DNA of 39,098 nucleotides from Lentisphaeria bacterium (GTDB lineage Bacteria > Verrucomicrobiota > Lentisphaeria > Victivallales > UBA1829). Both the position numbers and the translations under genes were made by a program. The notes beneath the pieces were generated by a model. It had not been told where the DNA came from. It worked only from the letters and a program-made list of their open reading frames with translations, and did not search any database. Below are positions 18,190 through 25,786 of this stretch, piece after piece (within the stretch, counting starts at the first letter, position 1; each line of letters opens with the position of its first letter). The DNA lies in the NCBI GenBank assembly GCA_019408975.1, contig DXVA01000005.1, positions 1-39,098 of the forward strand, in the 5' to 3' direction.

Positions 18190-19257
18190 TCATAAAGGAA
18201 ATTTTTCCTGATCCAGCATGTTCAGAATACCACGAGCGAGAATCCGGTGTCCGTAGTCATTCGGATGATTTACACCGTTTCCGGTGAGGTCAAAAAAACT
18301 CTTTCGCTCCAAAAACGCACACCAAAGTCCCGTGAGATCAACTAACGCGGTATCGTGCGGACACTTTCTGACAAACTGCCGTAAAGCTGCGGCAAAACAC
18401 TGCGTCTGCTCCGGTGGAGTGAAACTCCATTGCGGATTTCCACTCATGGGAGCAACCAGCAGATATTCCGTCATCGGCGAAACCTTTCGATTAAGCCGAA
18501 TGATCTCCGCAATATTGTTCAAATACAGTTTAACTCCCCCTGGTTCTGCCAGATCGTTCATGCCGAAAGCAATAACCAATAGATCAGGTTTGTCTTCCAG
18601 AAACATTGCAGGATGTTTCAGCGGATAACTGCTGGTAGCTCCATTGAGGCTGTAATTGTGGAAGTCAACAAGGAGCTGCTGTTGTTTCCTCAGTGTATCG
18701 ACGACCAATTCGGCAAAAGGAGGTTGAAAAGGAGGCTTTTTCAAATACCCGGAAGCGTTGTATCCTTCGGATATACTGTCTCCCAGCCAACTGATTCGGC
18801 AATGCGAACCGGGAGTATGCATCAACGCTTTGAATCGTAGCAACCGTTCATCCTGCGGGCACAGACGAAATTGAAAATTGAGCTCCGATGCCTGATAGTC
18901 AATCTCCATCTGCATCCGAGCAAAGAAATTTCCGGCATCAAAACGGATATTGCACCCATTGATGCCACCCCGAACGGCGTTGGCATCAGAGTGCGGATAA
19001 TAGCGGCAGTTTTCATCCGCTGGGTACAAAACGGTTTCATCCAGCATCGGAATGTTTGATCCTTTTGGACGGATTAATACATCACTGCCGGCAGGATGAA
19101 TCCAATCTCTGCCTTCAAGGTATTCCGTATCCAATGCGGAACAATATACGCGCCAGACGTTTTCCGCAGGAAACATCAGCCGGGCAGTATTTGTTTCGGC
19201 AAACATGCAACTTTCCCCAAAAACCTCACGGGACATCAAATTCCATAAAACTGCCAT
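18190..19257 (-). CDS. SGNH/GDSL hydrolase, probable carbohydrate esterase
   Basis: 355 residues. The first 150 form a beta-rich N-terminal domain; the catalytic SGNH domain starts with ISWLGDSISEGY near residue 155 (block I serine). The oxyanion glycine is in the SLNGATSSY segment, FGMND near 233 is block III, and NHPNDYGH near 330 holds the block V histidine. The order of an N-terminal beta domain plus SGNH domain resembles carbohydrate esterases such as CE2-type deacetylases. It has no signal peptide. It begins one base after the rhaA stop codon, with AGGGGGT as ribosome-binding site inside the end of rhaA, and is followed 9 bp later by the rhamnosidase. It probably removes acetyl groups from imported rhamnose-containing oligosaccharides. 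Confidence 0.82.
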   Translation of the reverse strand: MAVLWNLMSREVFGESCMFAETNTARLMFPAENVWRVYCSALDTEYLEGRDWIHPAGSDVLIRPKGSNIPMLDETVLYPADENCRYYPHSDANAVRGGINGCNIRFDAGNFFARMQMEIDYQASELNFQFRLCPQDERLLRFKALMHTPGSHCRISWLGDSISEGYNASGYLKKPPFQPPFAELVVDTLRKQQQLLVDFHNYSLNGATSSYPLKHPAMFLEDKPDLLVIAFGMNDLAEPGGVKLYLNNIAEIIRLNRKVSPMTEYLLVAPMSGNPQWSFTPPEQTQCFAAALRQFVRKCPHDTALVDLTGLWCAFLERKSFFDLTGNGVNHPNDYGHRILARGILNMLDQEKFPL

Positions 19258-19258
19258 C

Positions 19259-20521
19259 TTACCCCCTGCAACTCAAAACGCGGTTTTCATAACAGCGGAT
19301 CGGTTCCAAAATATGGTTATCGGACAGTACGCCGCGTGATTCGCAGTAATAATTCCAAACCGCACCCCACGGCAGAGTCTTCAGCATTTCCTGACCGGCA
19401 AGCCTTGCCGTAAAATCTCCGTTCCGCTCAGCATCGCAAATATCAGCGGAAGGTTCCAGCATGGCAATAAGCATGGCCTTCATCCAGTTTCTGGCACCGA
19501 TCACCCATGCGGCAAGCCGATTGACACTGGCGTCAAAATAATCAAGCATAAAGAAAAGATTGCTGCCGTCCCCACAACGGACTGATTCCCGCGCCAGTTC
19601 TTTCAGAGAATCATCCAGTATGATGATATGATCGCTGTCCCAGCGCACACCGCGGCTGATATGCAGCAGAATGCGTCCCTGCTGGCAGGTAATTGCAGAA
19701 AGCTTGTCTGCAATAGACTCCGTCGGATGAAAATGCCCGGTGTCTAGGCAGATTAATTTATTGTGCTTGAAAGCATATGGCAAATAGAAATCATGGGAGC
19801 CGACGGTATAGGATTCGACACCGATTCCGAAAAGCTTGGATTCAACAGCATCCAACAGTTCTGTTTGCGGGAAGATCTCCCGGAAAGTCTCATCCAATGA
19901 TTCCAAAAGAAGCCGGCGCGGTTCCAGTCTATCTGCGGGACTGTCTTTAAATCCATCAGGAACCCAAATATTACAGATGGCTGGAGTTCCAAGCCTCCTG
20001 CCAAATGCGGCACCAATCCGACGGATTGCCTTGCCGTGTTCAATCCAGAATTGGCGAATCTGTTTTTTCGGATGCGACAGAGAAAGCCCATGTTTCAAAT
20101 TTGGATGGGAATAATAGGCAGGAGCAATATCCAGTCCAAGCCGCTTTGCCTCCGCCCAATCCAGCCATTCCGCAAAGTTTTCCTCGTTGAAACTGTCACG
20201 ATCCTGACCAGGAGAAATCTTGTCGACCTCATGTCCCTGAAGTCCAACCCGAAGTTTTCGACTAGGAAGCAGTGTCAGTACCTGTTCCAGATCATCACGT
20301 AATTCCTGAGAATTCCTGGCACATCCGGGGTAATTCCCTGTAACTTGGCAGCCGCCAGTCAAGGCATGTCCAAACCTCTCAAAGCCTTTGACATCATCTC
20401 CCTGCCAAGCGTGAATGCTCAAAGGAATTTTCTCCAGACGACTCATGACAGATTCAGGATCAACCCCATATTTTAGATAAATTTCCTTTGCTGCCACATA
20501 AGCTTTTTCAATTTGATTCAT
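19259..20521 (-). CDS. rhaA: L-rhamnose isomerase
   Basis: 420 residues, the normal length of RhaA. The N-terminus has HAWQGDDVKGFE, the family signature, followed by TGNYPGCARN. The central part carries NIWVPDGFKDSPADR, and the C-terminal barrel strands include LFGIGVESYTVGSHDFY, CLDTGHFHPTE and HISRGVRWDSDH, whose glutamate, aspartates and histidines bind the metal ions and substrate. It converts L-rhamnose to L-rhamnulose. It is the promoter-proximal gene of the rhaA-esterase-GH78 operon. No rhamnulokinase or rhamnulose-1-phosphate aldolase is in the window. Confidence 0.95.
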   Translation of the reverse strand: MNQIEKAYVAAKEIYLKYGVDPESVMSRLEKIPLSIHAWQGDDVKGFERFGHALTGGCQVTGNYPGCARNSQELRDDLEQVLTLLPSRKLRVGLQGHEVDKISPGQDRDSFNEENFAEWLDWAEAKRLGLDIAPAYYSHPNLKHGLSLSHPKKQIRQFWIEHGKAIRRIGAAFGRRLGTPAICNIWVPDGFKDSPADRLEPRRLLLESLDETFREIFPQTELLDAVESKLFGIGVESYTVGSHDFYLPYAFKHNKLICLDTGHFHPTESIADKLSAITCQQGRILLHISRGVRWDSDHIIILDDSLKELARESVRCGDGSNLFFMLDYFDASVNRLAAWVIGARNWMKAMLIAMLEPSADICDAERNGDFTARLAGQEMLKTLPWGAVWNYYCESRGVLSDNHILEPIRCYENRVLSCRG

Positions 20522-20538
20522 TCTCTTTCATGCCTTTC

Positions 20539-20697
20539 TTACGATAAAAATTTTACTATGCTGGAATATAATGGATGAAAGACAGAAGAAAATGCTTGAA
20601 AATTGATATTTGATGAACGTTTGTAATATCTATGATTGGTTTCGTTTGAAAAATTGACCATTGGATAACTCATGTGTGTATCAGAATAAAACATCAT
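20539..20697 (-). CDS. Possible small leader protein upstream of rhaA
   Basis: A 52-residue open frame starting at an ATG pair (20697) with AGAGGA 5 bp upstream and ending 17 bp before the rhaA start. The product is rich in aromatic and serine residues and has no recognised domain. It could be a translated leader, a decayed gene fragment, or non-coding. Apart from this and the hairpin at 20792-20829, the 331-bp interval between rhaA and the clamp-like gene shows nothing I can identify; it must hold the divergent promoters. Confidence 0.25.
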   Translation of the reverse strand: MMFYSDTHMSYPMVNFSNETNHRYYKRSSNINFQAFSSVFHPLYSSIVKFLS

Positions 20698-20791
20698 AAA
20701 ATCCTCTTCTCCAATGTAATCCATTCCAATTTCACGTATATATAACCCCGTGACAGCAGGCTGAAGAGATCGGTCTGAATTTTATCAAACG

Positions 20792-20829
20792 GCTTTTCCG
20801 ATCCTTCGGGATCGGAGGGGCTTGTTATT
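20792..20829 (+). terminator. Leader hairpin with UUCG tetraloop before the clamp-like gene
   Basis: A 13-bp stem (20792-20804 with 20809-20821, including three G-T wobbles) closed by a C(TTCG)G tetraloop, followed by a T-rich tract. It ends about 30 bp before the clamp-like ATG. It could be an attenuator in the leader of the backbone operon or a terminator of an upstream transcript. Confidence 0.55.
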
Positions 20830-20852
20830 TTTCAACATCACGGAGGTTGTGT

Positions 20853-22211
20853 ATGAAACTTGAAGTGAACAGAAATGAGTTGGCTGGCGCTTTGATCGCG
20901 CTGGGGAAACTGGTTTGCCGGACAGCGGCGGAAGCGGAATTCAAAGCACTGCGGATTGAGGCGGGAGAGAATCGAGTCCGCTTCTCGACCTGCTCGCAGT
21001 CGGAGCAGATCACGTTCAAAACGGAGTGCCGGTCGGAGGGCGCATTTCACTGCATCGTGGGATTCGATGAGTTCCGGGACGCGGTGCGCAGCGGCAGGAA
21101 CAAGACGCTTGAGATCGAAGACGACGAAGGAACTCTGCGAGTCGGGGAAAGAACTTTGTTTCCGATGTCCGGCGTGGAATGGCGGGTTCCCGGTAAGGTT
21201 GAACATTGCTCTGTCAGCGAGCTGCCCAAAAACTTTGTCTCTCTGCTGTCGGAGGCGGCACAGCTCGTAGACAGAAACGAGCCGAGAAGGATCATGCGGG
21301 GGATCAACCTCAGCCGGGAGGGGATCACCACGACCAACGGCAGGGAACTACTGAACATCTACATTCCGCTGAATGTGGATGACTTCACGATACCACTTCC
21401 GCTGGCTCTGATGCAGACCAAGACAACGGAATCCGGCAAGCTCTATACGTGGAGTGATAACCTCGGCAAAAGCTGTCGTATCGACACGGAACACTGGACG
21501 TGGTATGCAAAAGGTTTGCTCGGCAACTATCCGAACTGGAAACAGATCATCCCGGCGCAGAATACGCTGGTTCGCTCGGTATCGTTCCTGCCGGAACGTG
21601 GTCAGCAACTTGAAATTTTCCTCAAGAACGTCCCCGATCAGCCGCCACACAATGCCGTGGAGCTGTATCAGAGCGATCCGGGATATTTGAACGTTCTCGC
21701 GGGAGAGATGCACACCAGCATAGCCGCCGAGTTTACGGGCGACTGGAACGATGTTTCGCTCATGCTCAACAAGCACATGCTTCTTCGTCTGTTGTCGGAG
21801 GGGCATACGAAAATTGAGATGGCAGACAACCATATCCCGATTCTCGCAAGTGGAGGCACGGGACGCTATATCACGATGCCGCTGTATCAGCCGAAATCCA
21901 AAATAACAACTCAAAATCAAACTCAAAATCAACCCCAAACGGAGGAATCCAAAATGGAAACAAACGAAATGAGAGTCGTGTCTGTCCCTGTGCAGACTGC
22001 CGCCCCGAAACAGGAAATCGAAGCCAACCCGATGGAAGAACTGAACAGTGCTATTGAATCGTTCCGCCTGAAACTGCGGATTGCATGGGATGAATCGAAT
22101 CTTCTGAGCCGCAAAGTCAAGGAAGTTCAGCTTGCCCAGAAGCAGAAAGAACGGGACTTCATTCAGGCGAAACGTGCCATCGAGCGTATCCGCATGGTCA
22201 GTGGATTCTGA
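20853..22211 (+). CDS. DNA polymerase III beta (sliding-clamp)-like protein with C-terminal coiled-coil extension
   Basis: 452 residues. Residues 1-346 follow the three-domain pattern of bacterial sliding clamps. MKLEVNRNELAGALIALGKLV matches the first strand and helix; the second domain has LLSEAAQLVDRNEPRRIMRG and ITTTNGRELLNI where DnaN has the 'DxxRP.L.G' and 'ATDGHRL' segments. NYPNWKQIIP (about 225-234) replaces the typical FPDYRRVIP, and the fold ends in ITMPL, as DnaN ends in MPM(R/K)L. A Gln/Asn/Thr-rich linker (350-370) and a charged coiled coil (about 387-452) follow, which chromosomal DnaN lacks. The ATG at 20853 has CGGAGG 6 bp upstream. It opens the replication-type gene block of the element and could be a dedicated processivity clamp. 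Fold call is by motif and spacing, not by search. Confidence 0.7.
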   Translation: MKLEVNRNELAGALIALGKLVCRTAAEAEFKALRIEAGENRVRFSTCSQSEQITFKTECRSEGAFHCIVGFDEFRDAVRSGRNKTLEIEDDEGTLRVGERTLFPMSGVEWRVPGKVEHCSVSELPKNFVSLLSEAAQLVDRNEPRRIMRGINLSREGITTTNGRELLNIYIPLNVDDFTIPLPLALMQTKTTESGKLYTWSDNLGKSCRIDTEHWTWYAKGLLGNYPNWKQIIPAQNTLVRSVSFLPERGQQLEIFLKNVPDQPPHNAVELYQSDPGYLNVLAGEMHTSIAAEFTGDWNDVSLMLNKHMLLRLLSEGHTKIEMADNHIPILASGGTGRYITMPLYQPKSKITTQNQTQNQPQTEESKMETNEMRVVSVPVQTAAPKQEIEANPMEELNSAIESFRLKLRIAWDESNLLSRKVKEVQLAQKQKERDFIQAKRAIERIRMVSGF

Positions 22212-22236
22212 TTCAAAAAAACAAACAGAAACATGG

Positions 22237-22278
22237 GTCTCCGGCAGGTGTTGAACCTGTCCGGAGACTCAATTTTTT
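22237..22278 (+). terminator. Intrinsic terminator or attenuator between backbone genes
   Basis: A 13-bp stem with a one-base bulge (22237-22249 with 22255-22268), a 5-base loop, and a T-rich tail (AATTTTTTC) at 22271-22279. It lies between the clamp-like gene and the 148-residue protein gene, which are otherwise in one operon, so partial read-through is likely. Confidence 0.7.
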
Positions 22279-22291
22279 CAGGAGATTTATC

Positions 22292-22738
22292 ATGTTGAAA
22301 TTGAATGCATCTTACAGTAAGAAAGTTCCGGCGGACACGGAGTATTCCAGCCAGAGCTACCACGCCTCCATTGAGGTGGAAATCCCGGACGGTCTGACAG
22401 CGGAACAGCTTCAGAGCCGCATCCATGAGACCTTTGATCTTGTGCGGAACAGCGTCGAAACGGAACTGCATGGCGGTAATTGTACGACTGTACAGCAAAG
22501 ACCGCAATCCCCGCAGAGTTATTCCGGAGGCAAGGGCAGTTACGGCAAGGGGAAAGGCAGTCAGAGTCCCGATGGTCCCGCGTCTCCGAAACAGATCAAA
22601 TATCTGCTTGACCTCGCAAGGGACGCCCGTGTCACGCCTCAGCAGATCGCGGCAAGGTTCCGGGTGAATACCGTAGAGGAGCTGTCGCGCAATCAGTGCA
22701 GTCTGGCGATCAACGAGTTCAACGGAAAGGCGGCGTGA
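22292..22738 (+). CDS. Small protein with Gly/Lys linker and C-terminal KQ-type helical domain
   Basis: 148 residues; the family is not recognised. The N-terminal 65 residues form a short alpha/beta domain (YHASIEVEIPDGLTAEQLQS, then RIHETFDLVRNSVETEL). A Gly/Ser/Lys-rich linker (about 75-92, GGKGSYGKGKGSQS) follows. The C-terminal 50 residues, SPKQIKYLLDLARDARVTPQ and so on, resemble the 'KQ..YL..LA' helical tail found in assorted phage and plasmid proteins. The ATG has AGGAG 8 bp upstream. It is followed after one base by the nuclease gene, so the two are probably translated together; a role in single-strand DNA handling is a guess from that pairing. Confidence 0.6.
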   Translation: MLKLNASYSKKVPADTEYSSQSYHASIEVEIPDGLTAEQLQSRIHETFDLVRNSVETELHGGNCTTVQQRPQSPQSYSGGKGSYGKGKGSQSPDGPASPKQIKYLLDLARDARVTPQQIAARFRVNTVEELSRNQCSLAINEFNGKAA

Positions 22739-22739
22739 A

Positions 22740-23525
22740 ATGAATCTGAATGAGTTGCGCAAAGAACCGCACTGGTCGTATTCGGCGTTCCATTGCTACC
22801 TGACATGCCCGCTGAAATTCAAGTTCCAGTATGTCGAACATGTAGAGCCGGAGCACACGTGCAGTTGCTTTCCGTTCGGGCGTGCCTTCCATGCGGCGTT
22901 GAGTCAGCGTGCAAGGAGTGGTCCGCAGATGAAGATTGCAGATGTCAAGGAGCTGTTCGAGGCGTATTTCAAGGCGGAAATCAATGCCGTGGAGCATCTC
23001 GTCTACAAGCCGAAAGAGGATTACGGGTCTCTGCTGCAAACGGGATTTGACATGCTCACTGTCTGCCTCGAAAACTGGCAGGATGACTTTGCGGTCAGGA
23101 GCGTGGAGGAAGGGTTTTCCGTGGAGATTCCGGGGCTGTCGAAGCCGCTGATCGGGGAGTATGACATGCTTGTGGAGGACGGCGGTCATGAGTGCATTGT
23201 CGATTGGAAAACAGCAAGCGCGAAATGGTCTCCGGGCAAGGCGCATCAGGACTTGCAGGCAACAGTATTTTGTTACGCCCGTACAAAACAGACCGGCAGG
23301 AGTCCGCTGTTCCGGTTCGATATCGTGACGAAGACCAGAACGCCATGTGTGGAGTCGCACTATACCGAGCGCAGAGAGCAGGACTTTCAACGCTTTGAAC
23401 TGCTGGCGCAGACCATTGAATCGGCGATGCAGAGGGATGTGTTCTATCCGAACGAGACCTGCTTCTCGTGTTCCGACTGCCAGTTCAAAACCAAGTGCCG
23501 TTTGTGGCACGTAAGAAAGGGGTGA
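22740..23525 (+). CDS. PD-(D/E)XK nuclease, RecB/Cas4-like with a cysteine cluster
   Basis: 261 residues. The start HWSYSAFHCYLTCPLKFKFQ is the typical RecB/Cas4 N-terminus ('S.S....C..CP'). The catalytic core is GEYDMLVED (about 139) and CIVDWKTA (about 152), which give the D and D-x-K of the PD-(D/E)XK site. HQDLQATVFCYA supplies the motif IV Gln and Tyr. The C-terminal TCFSCSDCQFKTKC together with the N-terminal cysteines could hold an iron-sulphur cluster as in Cas4 and AddB. It is probably a 5'-3' or single-strand exonuclease acting in replication or recombination of the element. There is no CRISPR array or cas gene nearby. The start codon is one base after the previous stop. Confidence 0.85.
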   Translation: MNLNELRKEPHWSYSAFHCYLTCPLKFKFQYVEHVEPEHTCSCFPFGRAFHAALSQRARSGPQMKIADVKELFEAYFKAEINAVEHLVYKPKEDYGSLLQTGFDMLTVCLENWQDDFAVRSVEEGFSVEIPGLSKPLIGEYDMLVEDGGHECIVDWKTASAKWSPGKAHQDLQATVFCYARTKQTGRSPLFRFDIVTKTRTPCVESHYTERREQDFQRFELLAQTIESAMQRDVFYPNETCFSCSDCQFKTKCRLWHVRKG

Positions 23526-23529
23526 GACG

Positions 23530-24267
23530 ATGAGCAATCTTTGCATGGGCGGCGGTGGTCACTACGCCACACGGGAAGAAGTGGCACTGGTTCCAACGCC
23601 GGAAGCAACTTCGAGCTGGAAGCCGGTTCCACATTATGAGGTCATTGAGGCGGTAACGGAGGTGGTGCAGGCGCATCAGTGGGTGATTCTGGAAGAACAG
23701 TTCGGCTTGGCACGTGAGGGTGCGAAGCTGTTCGGCGTGATGAAGATCAACAGGAGTTCTTCGCTGGAATGGTGCCGCTGCATCGGCATCCGCAATTCCC
23801 ACGACAAGAGTTTTTCCGTGGGGTTGACAGCCGGGATTACGGTCATCTGCTGCTCGAATATGGCATTCGGCGGAAGCATGGTTCTGAAGCGCCGCCATAC
23901 CTCGCGGATTGAGCTGTGCGATCTGGTTGACAAAGCCGTCGATGAACTCGAAAATGAGTTCCTGATACTGGAGAATGTAGCAGAGGATCTGAAAGTGGCG
24001 TATCTGGACAATGACGACGAAGCCAGAAGCCGAATCGTCAGAGCCGCAGAACTCGGTGCAATCAACAGCTCGGATATTGTACCGGTGTACAAAGAATTCA
24101 AGACTCCCTCTCACGAGGAGTTCCTGGAGCCGACAAGATGGAGCCTGCTGAATGCGTTCACGGAGACGGTCAAGAAATACACCCCGCAACGGGTGGACGT
24201 CTCCTATGCCGCATTGAACCGCTGCTTCGGGCTGGACGGAAGAATACCGTTGTTATGGGAAAAGTAA
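23530..24267 (+). CDS. DUF932 family phage/plasmid-type protein
   Basis: 245 residues. The region from CIGIRNSHDKSFSVGLTAGI to CCSNMAFGGSMVLKRRHTSR is the hallmark of DUF932 proteins ('RNSHDKS...G..V.VC.N..F.G.....RKHT'), which are frequent on plasmids, prophages and integrative elements and whose biochemical role is unsettled. The N-terminal part carries a short glycine run (GGGGH). The gene follows the nuclease after 4 bp with AGGGG upstream of the ATG, completing a four-gene backbone operon. Confidence 0.82.
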   Translation: MSNLCMGGGGHYATREEVALVPTPEATSSWKPVPHYEVIEAVTEVVQAHQWVILEEQFGLAREGAKLFGVMKINRSSSLEWCRCIGIRNSHDKSFSVGLTAGITVICCSNMAFGGSMVLKRRHTSRIELCDLVDKAVDELENEFLILENVAEDLKVAYLDNDDEARSRIVRAAELGAINSSDIVPVYKEFKTPSHEEFLEPTRWSLLNAFTETVKKYTPQRVDVSYAALNRCFGLDGRIPLLWEK

Positions 24268-24294
24268 TCGCGGGTATTCACCCCATGGTACGCC

Positions 24295-24359
24295 CTCTGC
24301 CGGAAGTGGTGCAAACGGCAGAGTATTCATGCACTCCGGCGGCTTCGGTCGCCGGTTTT
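24295..24359 (+). terminator. Two hairpins, the second with UUCG loop and T tail
   Basis: An 8-bp stem CTCTGCCG/CGGCAGAG (24295-24302 with 24316-24323), then an 8-bp stem (24336-24343 with 24348-24355, one G-T pair) closed by a TTCG tetraloop and followed by TTTT. It sits between the DUF932 gene and the zinc-ribbon gene and looks like a terminator or leader attenuator. Confidence 0.6.
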
Positions 24360-24382
24360 CTATTCAAAACAGAAAGGAAAAA

Positions 24383-24697
24383 ATGATGGTGAAAATCTTT
24401 TGTCCGCACTGTTCCACCCCTGCCAATCCCGTACATTGCGCCCGCAATTTCGGAACCGCAGTCGGAATTGTTGCGGGAGGAACAAGTGTAGTTTCCGGTA
24501 TGATTCAGGGAGCCTGTGTCGGAAGCACTTTCGGTCCGGCAGGAATTGCAATCGGAGCTGCTGCAGGATCGCTTTTGCGTATTCTCTTCGGAGTTTCTTC
24601 CGGAGGTCTGCTCGGAGCGCAGGTCGGAAGACTGATCGACGAGAACCTGATCGGATTCTATCGCTGTCCGAAATGTCATGCAATTTTCAAGGCATAG
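24383..24697 (+). CDS. Zinc-ribbon protein with glycine-zipper membrane segment
   Basis: 104 residues starting at the first of two adjacent ATGs, with GAAAGGA upstream. It has CPHC near the N-terminus and CPKC near the C-terminus, which may bring together one zinc site. Between them lies a long Gly/Ala-rich hydrophobic stretch (GTAVGIVAGGTSVVSGMIQG onward, then GPAGIAIGAAAGSLL and SGGLLGAQVG) of the glycine-zipper kind that inserts in membranes. Function unknown. It is followed 8 bp later by a second small zinc-ribbon gene. Confidence 0.6.
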   Translation: MMVKIFCPHCSTPANPVHCARNFGTAVGIVAGGTSVVSGMIQGACVGSTFGPAGIAIGAAAGSLLRILFGVSSGGLLGAQVGRLIDENLIGFYRCPKCHAIFKA

Positions 24698-24705
24698 GAG
24701 AAACT

Positions 24706-24855
24706 ATGATGGATGAAATTCATTGTCCGGACTGCGGTTCTATTCGCTGTATTCCATGGGATGACGGATGGCTCTGCCGTTGTTGCGGCACGGAGTTTGA
24801 TGTGCCGGAACCTGAAGAAGATTTTTCGGAATCAGAAACGAATATGAAAGATTAG
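24706..24855 (+). CDS. Small zinc-ribbon protein
   Basis: 49 residues, HCPDCGSIRCIPWDDGWLC then RCCGTEFDVPEPEED. A C-x2-C pair near the N-terminus and a C-x-C-C group form a probable zinc ribbon; the tail is acidic. AGGAG lies 5 bp before the first ATG and overlaps the end of the preceding gene's stop region, so the two are an operon, ended by the terminator at 24866-24900. Role unknown. Confidence 0.6.
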   Translation: MMDEIHCPDCGSIRCIPWDDGWLCRCCGTEFDVPEPEEDFSESETNMKD

Positions 24856-24865
24856 AATTACACTC

Positions 24866-24900
24866 AAAAAGTATCCGGAGATTGCCCGGATACTTTTTTT
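24866..24900 (+). terminator. Strong intrinsic terminator of the backbone operon
   Basis: Stem AAAAAGTATCCGG (24866-24878) pairing with CCGGATACTTTTT, a short loop and a run of seven T. It lies 10 bp after the stop of the small zinc-ribbon gene. The A-rich left arm lets it also serve the convergent gene at 24917. Confidence 0.9.
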
Positions 24901-24916
24901 ATCTGACGCCATCCAT

Positions 24917-25585
24917 TCAAATCAAATGGTCTTCCCTGAAAATAGATTTATGGAACGGTAGTTCCGTAAGTTTGATCAGCTTCCGGAATTGTTCCCCGGT
25001 GCGTATCCGGTCTTTTAATTTCGTGAGGATATTGAGACGGCGCCAATCTTCTTCGCTGAACAGATCAAGACAGGGACATTCCGACAGCAGTTCGGCAGAG
25101 CTGTGAAGGAGGCTCCACCACATCGGTTTCGTAAACTTCTCCTTGAAAGGACATTGGAACCAATGGCGCGGATTATGCTTGATGATCCAGAACCAGTCGC
25201 CAAGAGTGAAATCATGCGTGTCGATATCCCTTTCGTGACACCAGTCGCTTGCCAGCAATCCGCTTCTTACAGCCGGGTGATTCGGGATCTCACAGTAATG
25301 AAGCAAAGTCGGCTGGTGCCGTAACAGGCGTTGCCACTGATACGGGGTGAAATCCTGCCAGCAGGGACATCGCCATGCAAGCGGAAGTTGTCCGGATAAG
25401 GCTGTCACCCAGTCGTCCGGGGTGAACTCGGAAAACGGGCAGAGCTCCTGCAGTTCCGGATGCCGTGAAATAATACGTGCCCATTGTTTCGGTGACAAAG
25501 GAGCGGATACGGATTCTGTTTCTGCTGCAAAGGCGGCACAGTTCCATTCAAGATCAAGGAATGTGTTCAGTTCTGTTTCGGTCAT
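24917..25585 (-). CDS. Tandem Trp/Cys repeat protein
   Basis: 222 residues from the ATG at 25585, which has GAGGT about 7 bp upstream; the longer frame to 25705 lacks a good start. It is built from about five repeats of 26-30 residues with the plan 'F...W..LL...P.L...CP'. Examples are FTPDDWVTALSGQLPLAWRC, FTPYQWQRLLRHQPTLLHYC, FTLGDWFWIIKHNPRHWFQC and FTKPMWWSLLHSSAELLSEC. Each unit probably forms a helix pair in a solenoid. Similar Trp/Cys-repeat proteins are scattered in gut bacteria, but I know of no assigned function. It converges on the backbone operon with a shared terminator between. Confidence 0.65.
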   Translation of the reverse strand: MTETELNTFLDLEWNCAAFAAETESVSAPLSPKQWARIISRHPELQELCPFSEFTPDDWVTALSGQLPLAWRCPCWQDFTPYQWQRLLRHQPTLLHYCEIPNHPAVRSGLLASDWCHERDIDTHDFTLGDWFWIIKHNPRHWFQCPFKEKFTKPMWWSLLHSSAELLSECPCLDLFSEEDWRRLNILTKLKDRIRTGEQFRKLIKLTELPFHKSIFREDHLI

Positions 25586-25786
25586 GGTGCACCTCATGTT
25601 TTTGTGTTGTGGATTTTGTGACAGGAGGATGCCTGTCATAATATTGTTGTGCGAAAATAAAACTGATTGCAGAGGTATCCGGCTGGTGCGGCTTCCCGCA
25701 CACAAGCCGGAATCATCAAATTATCATCATTCGGACTCCGCCGGACTCTCATATCATAGTAGACACACTGTATTTTTTTACCGGAC

